From assembly GCA_025464795.1 (NCBI GenBank), contig JAODNB010000146.1, positions 1 to 27,653 of the forward strand: DNA of 27,653 nucleotides, read 5' to 3'. Shown one piece after another: positions 1 through 8,173 of the stretch. The DNA comes from Frankiales bacterium (GTDB lineage: Bacteria; Actinomycetota; Actinomycetes; Mycobacteriales; SCTD01). The first letter of the stretch is position 1; every line of letters starts with the position of its first letter. The notes under the pieces were generated by a model that worked only from the letters and a program-made list of their open reading frames with translations, ran no database searches and was not told where the DNA came from. The position numbers were made by a program, and so were the translations under genes.

Positions 1-1229
1 AGGACGAAGCGGAAGAGCGGGTCGTTCGGCTCGATGAGGGTGCAGGTCATCGCAGAAGCGTCCATGCGGGCGCGCAGCGGTGCGAAGTCCTCGGCACGCG
101 CGAGCTCCAGGCCGACGAGCGCGGGCCCGGTCTCGCGGTTGTTGCGCTTGATGTACTCGAACAGCGCGATGTCGTCGTCCGGCCCGAGCACCTCGGCCAG
201 GAAGCGGCGAAGCGCTCCGGGCTCCTGCGGGAACTCGACGAGGAAGTAGTGCTTCAGCCCCTGGTGCACGAGCGAGCGCTCGAGGATCTCCGCGTAGCGG
301 CTGATGTCGTTGTTGCCGCCCGACAGCACGCAGACGACCGTGGACCCGGGCGTCACGACCTGGGGGAGTGCGGCTGACGCGAGTGCACCGGCGGGCTCGG
401 CGATGATCCCGTCCGACTGGTAGAGCGCCAGCATCTCGGTGCAGAGCGCGCCCTCGTCGACCGTGACCACCTGCGCCACGTGCTGCTGCACGAGCGGGAA
501 GGTCACGCTGCCAACGGTCCTTACGGCGGCCCCGTCGACGAACGAGTCGACGTCCTGCAGGGGAACCGGGTGCCCGGCTGCCAGGGCACTGGTCATGCTC
601 GCCGCTCCCTTCGGCTCAGCGCCGATGACGCGGGTGTCGTACGGGGCGAGGAAGGTCGCGCAGCCGGCCAGCAGGCCGCCGCCACCGACCGGCGCGACGA
701 ACAGGTCTGGTGCGCCCCCCAGCTGCGCGACCACCTCGTGGGCCACCGTGCCCTGGCCGGCGATCGTGCGCAGATCGTCGAAGGCAGGTACCAGGACCGC
801 GCCGGTGCCGTTCACGTCCTTGGTCGCCTCGGCGAACGACTCGTCGTAGGTCTCGCCGACGACCAGCACCTGGACGCGGTCCCCACCGAGCACGGCGATC
901 CGGTCGCGCTTCTGCCGGGGGGTCGTCGCCGGCACGTAGATCCGCGCGTCGAGGGCGAACAGCTGAGCGGCCCACGCCACTCCCTGGGCGTGGTTGCCGG
1001 CGCTCGCGCAGACGACACCGGACGCGCGGGCGGCCTCGAGGTCCTGGGCGATGAGGTTGTAGGCACCTCGGAGCTTGTACGAGCGGACGACCTGGAGGTC
1101 CTCGCGCTTGAGGTAGACCTCGGCGCCCAGGTCCGAGGAGAGCCGCTCGCTGCGCTGCAGGGGCGTCGTGTGGGCGACGCCTTGCAGGCGGGCGGCGGCG
1201 TCCACGACGTGCTGAGCGGTGAGGGTCAC
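1..1229 (-). CDS. ilvA: Threonine ammonia-lyase (threonine dehydratase), C-terminus cut by window edge
   Basis: This PLP enzyme deaminates L-threonine to 2-oxobutyrate, the first committed step of isoleucine synthesis. About 409 residues are visible and no stop is reached, so only a short tail should be missing. Seen: the PLP-lysine motif SYKLRGAYN (Lys about residue 52), SAGNHAQG (about 76-83), and the glycine loop VGGGG (about 181-185). A C-terminal part from about residue 330 (HYFLVEFPQEPGALRRFL) looks like the regulatory ACT-like domain of short IlvA proteins. The start is GTG at 1229. A TAGCGT hexamer lies 6 nt upstream and no Shine-Dalgarno is visible, so a leaderless transcript is likely. 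The gene reads in the same direction as the steroid operon but is separated by 46 nt with its own promoter-like box, so it is probably an unrelated housekeeping gene. A catabolic TdcB-like role is less likely given the C-terminal domain. Confidence 0.9.
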   Translation of the reverse strand, partial: MTLTAQHVVDAAARLQGVAHTTPLQRSERLSSDLGAEVYLKREDLQVVRSYKLRGAYNLIAQDLEAARASGVVCASAGNHAQGVAWAAQLFALDARIYVPATTPRQKRDRIAVLGGDRVQVLVVGETYDESFAEATKDVNGTGAVLVPAFDDLRTIAGQGTVAHEVVAQLGGAPDLFVAPVGGGGLLAGCATFLAPYDTRVIGAEPKGAASMTSALAAGHPVPLQDVDSFVDGAAVRTVGSVTFPLVQQHVAQVVTVDEGALCTEMLALYQSDGIIAEPAGALASAALPQVVTPGSTVVCVLSGGNNDISRYAEILERSLVHQGLKHYFLVEFPQEPGALRRFLAEVLGPDDDIALFEYIKRNNRETGPALVGLELARAEDFAPLRARMDASAMTCTLIEPNDPLFRFV

Positions 1230-1235
1230 GCGTCC

Positions 1236-1241
1236 ACGCTA
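1236..1241 (-). promoter_or_regulatory. -10 box of a probable leaderless ilvA promoter
   Basis: On the minus strand TAGCGT (TANNNT pattern) is followed by 6 nt and then the GTG start of ilvA. There is no Shine-Dalgarno. The placement would put the transcription start at or next to the start codon. Inferred from sequence only. Confidence 0.45.
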
Positions 1242-1275
1242 GGAGATGCGCCGATCGTGCCTGCAGCACCGCCGG

Positions 1276-1980
1276 CTAGGAGTCGATGCCGCCGTCGATC
1301 ATGAAGGCGGCGCCCGTGACCGAGCGGGCGGCGTCGGACGCGAGGTAGGCGATGGCCTCGGCGATCTCGGACGGCTGGGCGAAGCCGGGTGGCAGGACGT
1401 TGAAGGCCCGCTGCAGCAGCTTCTCGTTCAGGTCGGGTGGCATCGCTGCCGCGACGCCCTCGACCAGAGGTGTCCAGACCCCGCCGGGACAGACGGCGTT
1501 CACGCGGACACCGCGACGGGCGTACTCCAGGGCGATCGCCTTGGTCATCATGACAACGCCTCCCTTGGAGGCGCAGTACGCGGCCGAGTAGGCCTGACCG
1601 CGCACCCCGGCGATGCTGCCGACGTTGACGATGTTGCCCTTGCGCTCGATGAGCCCGGGCAGCGCGGCCTGCATGATCGCGAACGGCGCCGTGAGGTTCA
1701 CGGCGAGCTGGCGGTCCCAGCTGTCCATCGTCACGTCGAGGGTGTGCTCGAGACGCACGATGCCGGCGACGTTGAGCACCACGTCGAAGGGGCCGCGGTC
1801 CTGCACCAGCGAGACGACCGCAGCAGTGTCGGTGACGTCGCAGACCAGCACGTCCGGTGCCTCGGTCCGGTCGACGGCGACGACCTCTGCGCCCTCACCG
1901 AGGAACAGCTCATGGGTGGACTTGCCGACACCGGAGGCGGCCCCCGTCAGGAAGACGCGCTTGCCCGCGAAGCGGCTCAC
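1276..1980 (-). CDS. Short-chain dehydrogenase/reductase, last gene of ring C/D operon (Rv3549c-like)
   Basis: A 234-residue classical SDR (NAD(P)-dependent oxidoreductase). Seen: cofactor motif TGAASGVG near residue 11, NVAG in place of the usual NNAG, active-site YCASKGG, and a C-terminal MIDGG. The start is GTG at 1980. It shares the GTGA overlap with the stop of the echA20 gene, so the two are translationally coupled and this is the last gene of the operon. In Mycobacterium tuberculosis an SDR gene (Rv3549c) lies beside echA20 in the KstR2 regulon, and position and size agree. The exact substrate is not established. A hydroxy/keto interconversion on a C/D-ring or opened-ring acyl-CoA is the natural inference. 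Confidence is high for the family and modest for the orthology. Confidence 0.85.
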   Translation of the reverse strand: MSRFAGKRVFLTGAASGVGKSTHELFLGEGAEVVAVDRTEAPDVLVCDVTDTAAVVSLVQDRGPFDVVLNVAGIVRLEHTLDVTMDSWDRQLAVNLTAPFAIMQAALPGLIERKGNIVNVGSIAGVRGQAYSAAYCASKGGVVMMTKAIALEYARRGVRVNAVCPGGVWTPLVEGVAAAMPPDLNEKLLQRAFNVLPPGFAQPSEIAEAIAYLASDAARSVTGAAFMIDGGIDS

Positions 1981-2711
1981 TTGCCGAAGTCCTCTCGCAC
2001 CTTGTCGGCCACCCCGAGCAGGTTGAGCTCGAACGTGTAGCTCTGCTCTATGCGGTAGCTCTTGTGCACGTCGTACAGGTCGATGGCCGCGAGCGACTCC
2101 TTCGCCATCCGCATCACCACGGGGTCCTTCGAGGCGATGACAGCTGCGACCTCGAGGGCCTTCGCGCGCAGCTCGTCCTTCGGGACGACGTGGAGCACCG
2201 ACCCGAACTCGTGCAGCTCCTGTGCCGTGGCGGTGGCGGAGGTGTAGACCATCGCCCGGGCCTTGTGCAGGGGTACGAGGCGCGACAGGTGCGTCGCCGC
2301 GCCGAGCGCTCCGCGGTCCACCTCGGGGAGCCCGAACGTCGCGTCGTCCGAGGCGATGACGATGTCGCTGTTGCCCGCGAGACCGATGCCACCGCCGAGG
2401 CAGAAGCCCTGCACGGCGACGATGACCGGCACGGGGCACTCGTAGCAGGCGCCGAACGCCGCGTGGCAGCCGCGGTTCGCCCCGACGAGGGAGGTGAAGG
2501 TCGCGTCCTTCTGGAACTCCTTGATGTCCACGCCGGCGTTGAAGCCGCGGCCCTCCGCGCGGACGACCACCGCGCGGGTGCTCAGGTCCCGGCCCGCGCT
2601 CATGATGGCGTCGGCGAGGTCGAACCAGCCCTGGACGGGGAGGGCGTTGACGGGTGGGTAGTCGACGACGACCTCGACGACCCCGTTGTCGTGCCGCTCG
2701 GTCTGAATCAC
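1977..2711 (-). CDS. echA20: EchA20-type crotonase, ring-D hydrolase of steroid degradation
   Basis: A 244-residue crotonase-fold protein, close to the length of mycobacterial EchA20. In the known pathway EchA20 hydrolyses the five-membered ring D of HIEC-CoA to give COCHEA-CoA. Seen: oxyanion-hole segment GFNAGVD (56-62), FCLGGGIGLAGN (103-114), and GLPEVDRG (127-134), which carries an acidic residue at the usual crotonase active-site position. The start is GTG at 2711, preceded by a good Shine-Dalgarno (AAAGGAG) 7 nt upstream. The gap to the ipdF stop is 12 nt, the only visible non-overlap in this part of the operon, so it has its own ribosome site. A generic enoyl-CoA hydratase is the alternative, but the surrounding ipdABCF genes make EchA20 the better call. 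Confidence 0.88.
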   Translation of the reverse strand: MIQTERHDNGVVEVVVDYPPVNALPVQGWFDLADAIMSAGRDLSTRAVVVRAEGRGFNAGVDIKEFQKDATFTSLVGANRGCHAAFGACYECPVPVIVAVQGFCLGGGIGLAGNSDIVIASDDATFGLPEVDRGALGAATHLSRLVPLHKARAMVYTSATATAQELHEFGSVLHVVPKDELRAKALEVAAVIASKDPVVMRMAKESLAAIDLYDVHKSYRIEQSYTFELNLLGVADKVREDFGK

Positions 2712-2723
2712 GGTGGTTCTCCT

Positions 2724-3482
2724 TTAGGGGTGCTGCGAGGAGACGGAGACGATCTCGCCCGTCATGTACGAGGAGTAGTCGCTGGCGAGGAAGACGATGA
2801 CGTTGGCGATCTCCCACGGCTCCGCGGGTCGGCCGAACGCCTCCTTGGCCGAGAGCTCGGCGAGCAGCTCGTCGCTGGTGACCTTGGCGAGGAAAGGGTG
2901 CATCGCGATCGAGGGCGAGACGGCGTTGACCCGCACGCCGAACTTCGCGGCCTCGAAGCCGGCCGTCCGGGTCAGCGCGTTCACGCCGGCCTTGGCAGCG
3001 GCGTAGTGGGCCTGGCCTTCCTGGGCACGCCAGGCGATCACGGAGCTGTTGTTGACGATGACGCCGTGGCCCTGGCTCTTCATCTGCTGCAGCGCTGCCC
3101 GGGTGCAGCGGAACGTGCCGTTGAGGGTCACGTCCAGCACGCGCAGCCACTGCTCGTCGGTCATCTCGACCAGGTCGGCGGTGCCTCCGAGGCCGGCGTT
3201 GTTCACCATCACGTCGAGCCGACCGTGAGCTGCGACTGCCTGCTCGATGAGGTTGTCGACCTGTGCCTGCTGGGTGACGTCGCAGACGATGCCCTGCACG
3301 CCCAGCTTCTCGGCCGTCTCGCCGAGTCGGCGCTCGTGCCAGTCGGACACGATGACGATCGCGCCCTCCTCCTGTGCCTTGAGGGCGGTGGAGTAGCCGA
3401 TGCCGGTGCCTGCAGCCGCCGTGACGACGACGACCTTGTCCTGGAGCAGCCCGTGGCCGGGGACGTAAGGAGGGACGGTCAT
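2724..3482 (-). CDS. ipdF: IpdF-type short-chain dehydrogenase of steroid ring C/D degradation
   Basis: A 252-residue SDR that resembles mycobacterial IpdF (Rv3559c) along its length. Distinctive shared segments are VTAAAGTGIG at the cofactor site, HERRLGETA, NNAGLGG, HYAAAKAG (Tyr/Lys active site) and a terminus of VSSQHP. IpdF is known to interconvert the 5-hydroxy and 5-oxo forms of the HIP-derived acyl-CoA after its side chain has been shortened. The ATG start at 3482 overlaps the ipdC stop (ATGA), indicating translational coupling. In mycobacteria ipdF lies some genes away from ipdABC, next to fadE30. Here fadE30, ipdABC and ipdF are in one transcription unit, which supports the functional link. 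Confidence 0.9.
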   Translation of the reverse strand: MTVPPYVPGHGLLQDKVVVVTAAAGTGIGYSTALKAQEEGAIVIVSDWHERRLGETAEKLGVQGIVCDVTQQAQVDNLIEQAVAAHGRLDVMVNNAGLGGTADLVEMTDEQWLRVLDVTLNGTFRCTRAALQQMKSQGHGVIVNNSSVIAWRAQEGQAHYAAAKAGVNALTRTAGFEAAKFGVRVNAVSPSIAMHPFLAKVTSDELLAELSAKEAFGRPAEPWEIANVIVFLASDYSSYMTGEIVSVSSQHP

Positions 3483-4519
3483 AGAAGCCTCTTCAGGGTC
3501 GCTTCGGCTTCGTTCATGATGCGCTCGATGAGCTCTGCGCAGGACGGCAGGTCGTCGATCAGACCCACCACCTGACCGCTGGCCATGACGCCCAGGTCGG
3601 GACGGCCGTCGACCATCGCCGCCTTCAGCAGCATCGGGGTGTTGGCCGCCATCACCAGCTGAGACAGCGACAGCTCAGCGCTCTTGCGCATGGCGAGGCC
3701 CTCGGTGACGACGTCCTTCCAGGGCGTGCCGCTGAGCTTCTGGAAGGCGATCGCGTTCTTGGTCGCGCGGGTGAGTCGACCCAGCGCCCGGCTCTTGAGC
3801 AGCTCTTCGACGAACTCCGTGCGCAGGACTCGGTGAGGGACCCCGTCCACCTCGGTCGTGACGACGGTCTCGGCCACTCCCTTGGACAGGTAGACCTGCT
3901 TCACCGCATCGCCCACGAGACTGTCGGAGGTGAGCAGGAAGCGGGTGCCCATCGCGATGCCCTCAGCGCCGTAGGCCAGGGCCGCGACCAGCCCTCGCCC
4001 GTCGAAGAAGCCGCCCGCGGCGATGACGGGGATGTCGACCGCGTCGACGACCTGGGGCAGCAGGACCGTGGTCGGTACCTGACCGGTGTGGCCGCCACCT
4101 TCACCTCCTTGGACGATGACGGCGTCGACGCCCCACTCGGCGACCTTCTCGGCATGCCGCTTCGCACCGATCGACGGCATGACGACCATCCCGTGGTCCT
4201 TGCAGCGCTTGATGAGGTCCTGCTTGGGCGCCAGCGCGAACGAGGCGACCTTCACGCCCTCACGCGCCATCAGCTCGATGCACTGCACGACCTCCGGGGA
4301 GTCCGCCCGGAGGTTGACGCCGAAGGGCTTGGTGGTGCGCGCCTTGGTCTCGGTGATGGCGAGGGCGAGCTCGTCGTACGACATCACCGCAGCAGCGAGG
4401 ATCCCCAGGCCGCCGGCGTTCGCGGTGGCGGCGGTCAGCGCGGGACCGCTGACCCAGCCCATGCCGGTCTGAACGATCGGGTGCTCGACTCCGAAGAGCT
4501 CGGTCGCGCGGGTCTTCAC
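3479..4519 (-). CDS. ipdC: IpdC, nitronate-monooxygenase-fold flavoprotein of steroid ring C/D degradation
   Basis: A 346-residue FMN-dependent TIM-barrel protein of the 2-nitropropane dioxygenase/nitronate monooxygenase family, the family of IpdC (Rv3553). Seen: N-terminal ELFGVEHPIVQTGMG, FMN-phosphate segments GGEGGGHTG (138-146) and AAGGF (167-171), and GTRFLL (191-196). IpdC is required for ring C/D breakdown and is placed just before the EchA20 step, where it acts on the HIC/HIEC-CoA pair. The GTG start at 4519 overlaps the ipdB stop (GTGA), and its TGA overlaps the ipdF start. The ipdA-ipdB-ipdC order matches mycobacteria and rhodococci. A true nitronate monooxygenase is unlikely in this context. 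Confidence 0.92.
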   Translation of the reverse strand: MKTRATELFGVEHPIVQTGMGWVSGPALTAATANAGGLGILAAAVMSYDELALAITETKARTTKPFGVNLRADSPEVVQCIELMAREGVKVASFALAPKQDLIKRCKDHGMVVMPSIGAKRHAEKVAEWGVDAVIVQGGEGGGHTGQVPTTVLLPQVVDAVDIPVIAAGGFFDGRGLVAALAYGAEGIAMGTRFLLTSDSLVGDAVKQVYLSKGVAETVVTTEVDGVPHRVLRTEFVEELLKSRALGRLTRATKNAIAFQKLSGTPWKDVVTEGLAMRKSAELSLSQLVMAANTPMLLKAAMVDGRPDLGVMASGQVVGLIDDLPSCAELIERIMNEAEATLKRLL

Positions 4520-5241
4520 GACGGGACCTCCTTGTCGCGGAGGTTCTTCGGGTCGAGCACCTCGCGGATCAGCACGAGCTCGTCCTCGGTGGGCAGCCGA
4601 GACTCCACCACGTCACCGACGTGCAACGGGAAGCCGGTCGCCGCCTGCACCTCCTCCACGGTGACCCCGGGGTGCACCGAGAGCAGGCGCATGGACTTGT
4701 CCGGTCCACCGAGGTCCATCACGCCGAGGTTCGACACCACTCGACGGAGCTGCACGTCGACACCGCGGTTCGTGCCCACGCCGCTCACCATGTCGACCTT
4801 CTCGACGAACACCCGGGTCGAGTGGTTGGGTACCCAGTACGACGTCGGATGGCTGATCGTGTTGCCGGGAGCGCCGCGCACGCCGAGCAGCTGGTTCTTC
4901 GGCTTCGCGTGGTCGCCGATGCAGCTGATGTTCTGGTTGCCGAAGCGGTCGATCTGCGACGCGCCCATCATCACGTGGCGGTGGCCGTTCCAGACGATGT
5001 CGAAGACGGCCCGGTAGGGCAGCCACGCCTCGACCGTCGAGGGCGGTCGGCCGCCGAGCTTCCAGGGGCCGGCGACGAACGAGGCCTCGCCGTCGCCGAG
5101 CAGCAGGTCGGGCTCGAAGGTCTCGCGGGCGAGGCGGGCTCCGAGCGAGGGCACGAGGGCCATGGGGGACACCAGGATCTCGCCGTCGCCGCGGAACGCC
5201 TCGGCACACGCGATCGCGCACACCTCTGCTCGGGAGATCAT
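4516..5241 (-). CDS. ipdB: IpdB, beta subunit of the COCHEA-CoA ring-C hydrolase
   Basis: A 241-residue protein of the class I CoA-transferase fold. With IpdA it forms the heterotetramer that is known to hydrolyse ring C of COCHEA-CoA; it is not a real CoA transferase. Seen: N-terminal ISRAEVCAIACAEAFRGDGE, the central segment VMMGASQIDRFGNQN, and a C-terminal part with VHPGVTVEEVQAATGF, typical of CoA-transferase beta chains. The ATG start at 5241 overlaps the ipdA TGA (ATGA). Longer upstream readings run through ipdA in another frame and are not credible. The downstream overlap with ipdC is also 4 nt, so IpdA, IpdB and IpdC should be made in linked amounts. Confidence 0.92.
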   Translation of the reverse strand: MISRAEVCAIACAEAFRGDGEILVSPMALVPSLGARLARETFEPDLLLGDGEASFVAGPWKLGGRPPSTVEAWLPYRAVFDIVWNGHRHVMMGASQIDRFGNQNISCIGDHAKPKNQLLGVRGAPGNTISHPTSYWVPNHSTRVFVEKVDMVSGVGTNRGVDVQLRRVVSNLGVMDLGGPDKSMRLLSVHPGVTVEEVQAATGFPLHVGDVVESRLPTEDELVLIREVLDPKNLRDKEVPS

Positions 5242-6092
5242 GCTGCGCTCCGCTCTGCGTGGAAGGCCTTCACGGCTTCCTGGTAGGCAGCCTCGTCGCC
5301 GAGGAGGAACCTCTGCTCGAAGGCCTTCCACAGCTCAGGGTCCTTCGCGGCCGTGGCGTACTCCTTCTGGAAGGCCTCGTCACGGGGGTAGTCGGGGTCA
5401 CAGCTCGTGAAGTGCGCGCCGTTGGGTGCCTCGATGACCCCCGCGACCATCCAACGGGCGATGCGGGTGCGCGTCAGCTCACCGAGCTCGCCTGCGGGCA
5501 CGATCCGCTCGCAGGACAGGTACGCCTTCTCGGCCGCCTGGCAGTAGAGGTCGTCGAAGTAGAGGTCCGGTCCGTGGAAGGCAGCGTTGCCCCGCTCGTC
5601 GGCGACGTTGAGGTGGACGAGCGCTGCGTCGAGGTGCAGGGCCGGCACAGCGAGCAGGTCGTCACCGCCGTACGGGTCCGCGACCGTCTTGAGGGACGGG
5701 TCGTAGGTGACGACGTCAGAGCCAAGACCTGCCCGCGTCGGCAGGAACGGCAGACGCAGTGACGCGGCGTAGAGACCCCACTGGACCATGCCCTCGTCCC
5801 ACTCGCGAACCTCGACGGCTCCTGCCTTGCGGGCGTTCTGGAAGTTGGGCTCGAGCGGGATGGAGTCGAGGGAGACGAACCCGTACACCAGCTTCTTCGC
5901 CTTGCCCGCTGCGCAGAGCAGGCCCACGTCGGGGCCTCCGTAGGACACCACGGTGAGGTCCTTGAGGTCGGACCGCAGGATCGCGCGGACCAAGGACATC
6001 GGCTTGCGCCGAGATCCCCAACCGCCGATCCCGATGGTCATGCCGGACCGCAGCTCGGAGACCACCTGGTCCTCGGTCATGCGCTTGCTCAT
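5238..6092 (-). CDS. ipdA: IpdA, alpha subunit of the COCHEA-CoA ring-C hydrolase
   Basis: A 284-residue class I CoA-transferase-fold subunit and partner of IpdB. Seen: N-terminal SGMTIGIGGWG (glycine-rich CoA-binding loop, about 16-26), VSYGGPDVG (49-57), and REWDEGM (96-102) with Glu97 and Glu100. One of these probably matches the catalytic glutamate reported near residue 105 in rhodococcal IpdA, but I cannot align it exactly. The ATG start at 6092 was chosen because GAGGAG lies 6 nt upstream and because it overlaps the upstream stop by the ATGA pattern. A longer reading to 6158 exists but has neither. It is the fourth gene of the operon. Confidence 0.92.
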   Translation of the reverse strand: MSKRMTEDQVVSELRSGMTIGIGGWGSRRKPMSLVRAILRSDLKDLTVVSYGGPDVGLLCAAGKAKKLVYGFVSLDSIPLEPNFQNARKAGAVEVREWDEGMVQWGLYAASLRLPFLPTRAGLGSDVVTYDPSLKTVADPYGGDDLLAVPALHLDAALVHLNVADERGNAAFHGPDLYFDDLYCQAAEKAYLSCERIVPAGELGELTRTRIARWMVAGVIEAPNGAHFTSCDPDYPRDEAFQKEYATAAKDPELWKAFEQRFLLGDEAAYQEAVKAFHAERSAA

Positions 6093-6982
6093 GTGCCGCT
6101 CCTCTGGAAGGCCAGCTTCTTCAGGGCCCTGGTGTCGCTGCTGAGCGCCGTGGTCCACGCGCGCTTGAAGTACAGGTGGGCGTCGTGCTCCCAGGTGAAG
6201 CCGATGCCGCCGAACAGCTGGATGGCATCACCGGCGACAGCGACGAAGGCTTCGACTGCCAGCGCCCGTGCCAGGGGCGCCGCGACAGCGAAGTCATCGC
6301 CTTCCTGGGCGGCGTACCAGGTGCTGGAGGTCGCAGCCTCGACGAGGACGGTGAGGTCGGCGACGCGGTGACGCAGCGCCTGGAAGGAGCCGAGCGGCCG
6401 ACCGAACTGCCTGCGCACGAGCAGGTGCTCGACGACGAGCTCGAGGACGCGATGGGCTGCGCCCACCGACTCCGCGGCCAGCGCGAGGTGCTGCAGATCC
6501 CTTGCGTACGAGGCAGTTCCGACCCTGCGGCCGGTCGTGGCAGTCACGCGTCCAGCGGGGCGGGTGAGGTCGAGCGTCTCGAGCGCCTCGACGGTGAAGT
6601 CGTCGACGACGAACAGCTCGTCGTCGCGTGCGACGAGCAGCAGGACGGCATCGGTGGCGTAGGGGACGATGTCGAGCCCGTCGAGCGCCAGGGCTGCGGT
6701 GACCGACCCGTCTGCGAGCCCGGCGACGTCCTGGCCGAGTGCGTTCAACGCCCCCGCTGCGACGACGGTCGGCAGGAAGGGCGCACGCAGCAGCACGCGC
6801 CCCGTCTCCTCGAGGGCAGCGCTGGTCCAGGACAGCGGTGCCTCGACGGGCAGGGACGTCAGGCCCATCTCGGAGGACAGCCGCTTCCAGATCCCCGGGT
6901 TGTCCTCCAGGTTGGACCGCACGGGGGCCTGAGTGGCGAGGAGGTCGCGGGTCGCCGCCCTCAGGTCCTCGAGCTCGCTCAC
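6089..6982 (-). CDS. Acyl-CoA dehydrogenase small-subunit type (FadE33/FadE32-like)
   Basis: A 297-residue acyl-CoA dehydrogenase-family protein with a shortened, degenerate N-terminal half and a well-kept C-terminal domain. Seen: LVRRQFGRPLGSFQALRH (188-205) and QLFGGIGFTWEHDAHLYFKRA spread over 255-275, with Glu265 in WEHD. That is the pattern of the steroid-specific FadE subunits that work as alpha2-beta2 pairs. The flavin-contact motifs of the middle domain (YTEP.AGSD) are missing, so it probably needs a partner. The upstream fadE30 product, fused to it by a GTGA overlap (start GTG 6982), is the obvious candidate. In mycobacteria FadE30 is not known to have such a partner, so this pairing is worth testing. 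Assignment to FadE33 rather than FadE32 is uncertain. Confidence 0.8.
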   Translation of the reverse strand: MSELEDLRAATRDLLATQAPVRSNLEDNPGIWKRLSSEMGLTSLPVEAPLSWTSAALEETGRVLLRAPFLPTVVAAGALNALGQDVAGLADGSVTAALALDGLDIVPYATDAVLLLVARDDELFVVDDFTVEALETLDLTRPAGRVTATTGRRVGTASYARDLQHLALAAESVGAAHRVLELVVEHLLVRRQFGRPLGSFQALRHRVADLTVLVEAATSSTWYAAQEGDDFAVAAPLARALAVEAFVAVAGDAIQLFGGIGFTWEHDAHLYFKRAWTTALSSDTRALKKLAFQRSGT

Positions 6983-8133
6983 GGGCTGACCCAGCTGTCG
7001 CGCGGCAGCTTCCACAGCCGTTCCGCGATGACGTTGCGCTGGACCTCGCTGCTGCCGCCGTAGATCGTGTCGGAGCGGGTGAACAGGAAGAGGTTCTGCA
7101 GCGGGGTGAGCTCGCCGTCCGTCAGCATCGCTGAGGGGCCGGCGACCTTCATGGCGAGCTCGCCGAGCCTCTTGTGCCACGGCGCCCACAGGAGCTTGTT
7201 GACGTTCGCCTCGACCCCGGTGCTGGTGGCCTGGTCGTTCGACAGGGTCCGGAGCGCCTGGTGCGCGAGGACCTGCAGGGAGGACCAGGCCTCGATGAGC
7301 TCGCCCTCATAGGTGTCGTCGCTGCCGTTGCTACGGGCTAGCGCGAGCACCTCCTCGAACTCGCGGGTGAAGCCGACCTGCTGGCCGAGCGTGGAGACAC
7401 CGCGCTCGAAGGCGAGCAGGCCCATGGCGACGCGCCAGCCGTCACCCGGAGAGCCGACCACGTTGTCCTCAGCGGTGACCGCGTCGTCGAAGAACACCTC
7501 GTTGAACTCGCTCGTGCCCGTGAGCTGGATGATCGGCCGGACCTCGATGCCGGGCTGGTCCATGGGCACGAGCAGGAACGACAGTCCCTTGTGCCTCGTC
7601 GAGTCCGGGTCGCTGCGGGCGATGACGAAGCACCACTGCGCGAGGTGCGCCAAGGACGTCCACACCTTCTGGCCCGTGACGTGCCACTGCCCGTCCGCAA
7701 GCGCCGCCTTGGTGCGCACCCCCGCGAGGTCGGAGCCGGCGTCCGGCTCGGAGTACCCCTGGCACCAGAGCTCGGTGCCGTTGAGGATGCCGGGCAGGAA
7801 CCGGTCCTTCTGCTCCTGGCTGCCGAACGCGATGATCGTCGGTCCCGCGAGCTGCTCGCCCATGTGGTTGATGCGCGCCGGCCCGCCGGCCCGCGCGTAC
7901 TCCTCGTAGAAGACGACCTGCTCCTCGATCGAGGCACCGCGGCCGCCGACGTCGGCCGGCCAGCCGAGCCCGATCCAGCGCCCCTTCGCGAGCTCCTGCT
8001 CCCACAGCAAGCGGAGCTCGACGTTCTCGTGCTCGCGACCGGGACCGCCGGTGCCGACGAGAGGAGCGAACTCGCCGACGAGGTGATCCGCCAGCCAGCT
8101 CCGGACCTCGTCCCGGAACGTCACGGGGTCCAC
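6979..8133 (-). CDS. fadE30: FadE30-type acyl-CoA dehydrogenase of steroid ring C/D degradation
   Basis: A 384-residue full-length acyl-CoA dehydrogenase, nearly the same length as mycobacterial FadE30 (Rv3560c). Shared features recalled from that family are GGPGREHE (29-36), CQGYSEPDAGSDLAG (124-138, flavin/substrate loop), KVWTSLAHLAQWCFV, TGTSEFNEVFFDDA, and the C-terminal DTIYGGSSEVQRNVIAER. FadE30 is known to desaturate the propionyl-CoA side chain of 5-hydroxy-HIP-CoA, the first beta-oxidation step on the C/D bicycle. The start is GTG at 8133 with no clear Shine-Dalgarno. The 40-nt spacer to the upstream SDR stop contains a small inverted repeat (8147-8163). The next gene overlaps by GTGA. 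Confidence 0.9.
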   Translation of the reverse strand: MDPVTFRDEVRSWLADHLVGEFAPLVGTGGPGREHENVELRLLWEQELAKGRWIGLGWPADVGGRGASIEEQVVFYEEYARAGGPARINHMGEQLAGPTIIAFGSQEQKDRFLPGILNGTELWCQGYSEPDAGSDLAGVRTKAALADGQWHVTGQKVWTSLAHLAQWCFVIARSDPDSTRHKGLSFLLVPMDQPGIEVRPIIQLTGTSEFNEVFFDDAVTAEDNVVGSPGDGWRVAMGLLAFERGVSTLGQQVGFTREFEEVLALARSNGSDDTYEGELIEAWSSLQVLAHQALRTLSNDQATSTGVEANVNKLLWAPWHKRLGELAMKVAGPSAMLTDGELTPLQNLFLFTRSDTIYGGSSEVQRNVIAERLWKLPRDSWVSP

Positions 8134-8146
8134 GCGGAGGCGTGAG

Positions 8147-8163
8147 CGAAGCGAGCGGCTTCG
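8147..8163 (-). other. Small inverted repeat in the SDR-fadE30 spacer
   Basis: CGAAGC (8147-8152) and GCTTCG (8158-8163) can pair around a 5-nt loop (GAGCG). It lies within the only sizeable gap of the operon, just upstream of the fadE30 start. There is no T-tract, so it is not a classical terminator. It could be an RNA-processing or translational element, or chance in GC-rich DNA. Confidence 0.3.
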
Positions 8164-8173
8164 TGGGGTGTGA

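Noticed and set aside
1276..3150. A 624-codon minus-strand open frame spanning two genes
   Set aside because: It is the frame of the last SDR extended backwards through echA20 and ipdF. The upstream part has arginine-rich shadow composition, and real genes occupy that DNA in other frames.
1857..3575. A 572-codon plus-strand open frame
   Set aside because: Antisense to the echA20, ipdF and SDR genes, with no domain pattern; such frames arise from high GC at third positions.
5238..6092. IpdA as an ordinary CoA transferase subunit
   Set aside because: The fold is shared, but the neighbours ipdB, ipdC, echA20 and ipdF point to the ring-C hydrolase.
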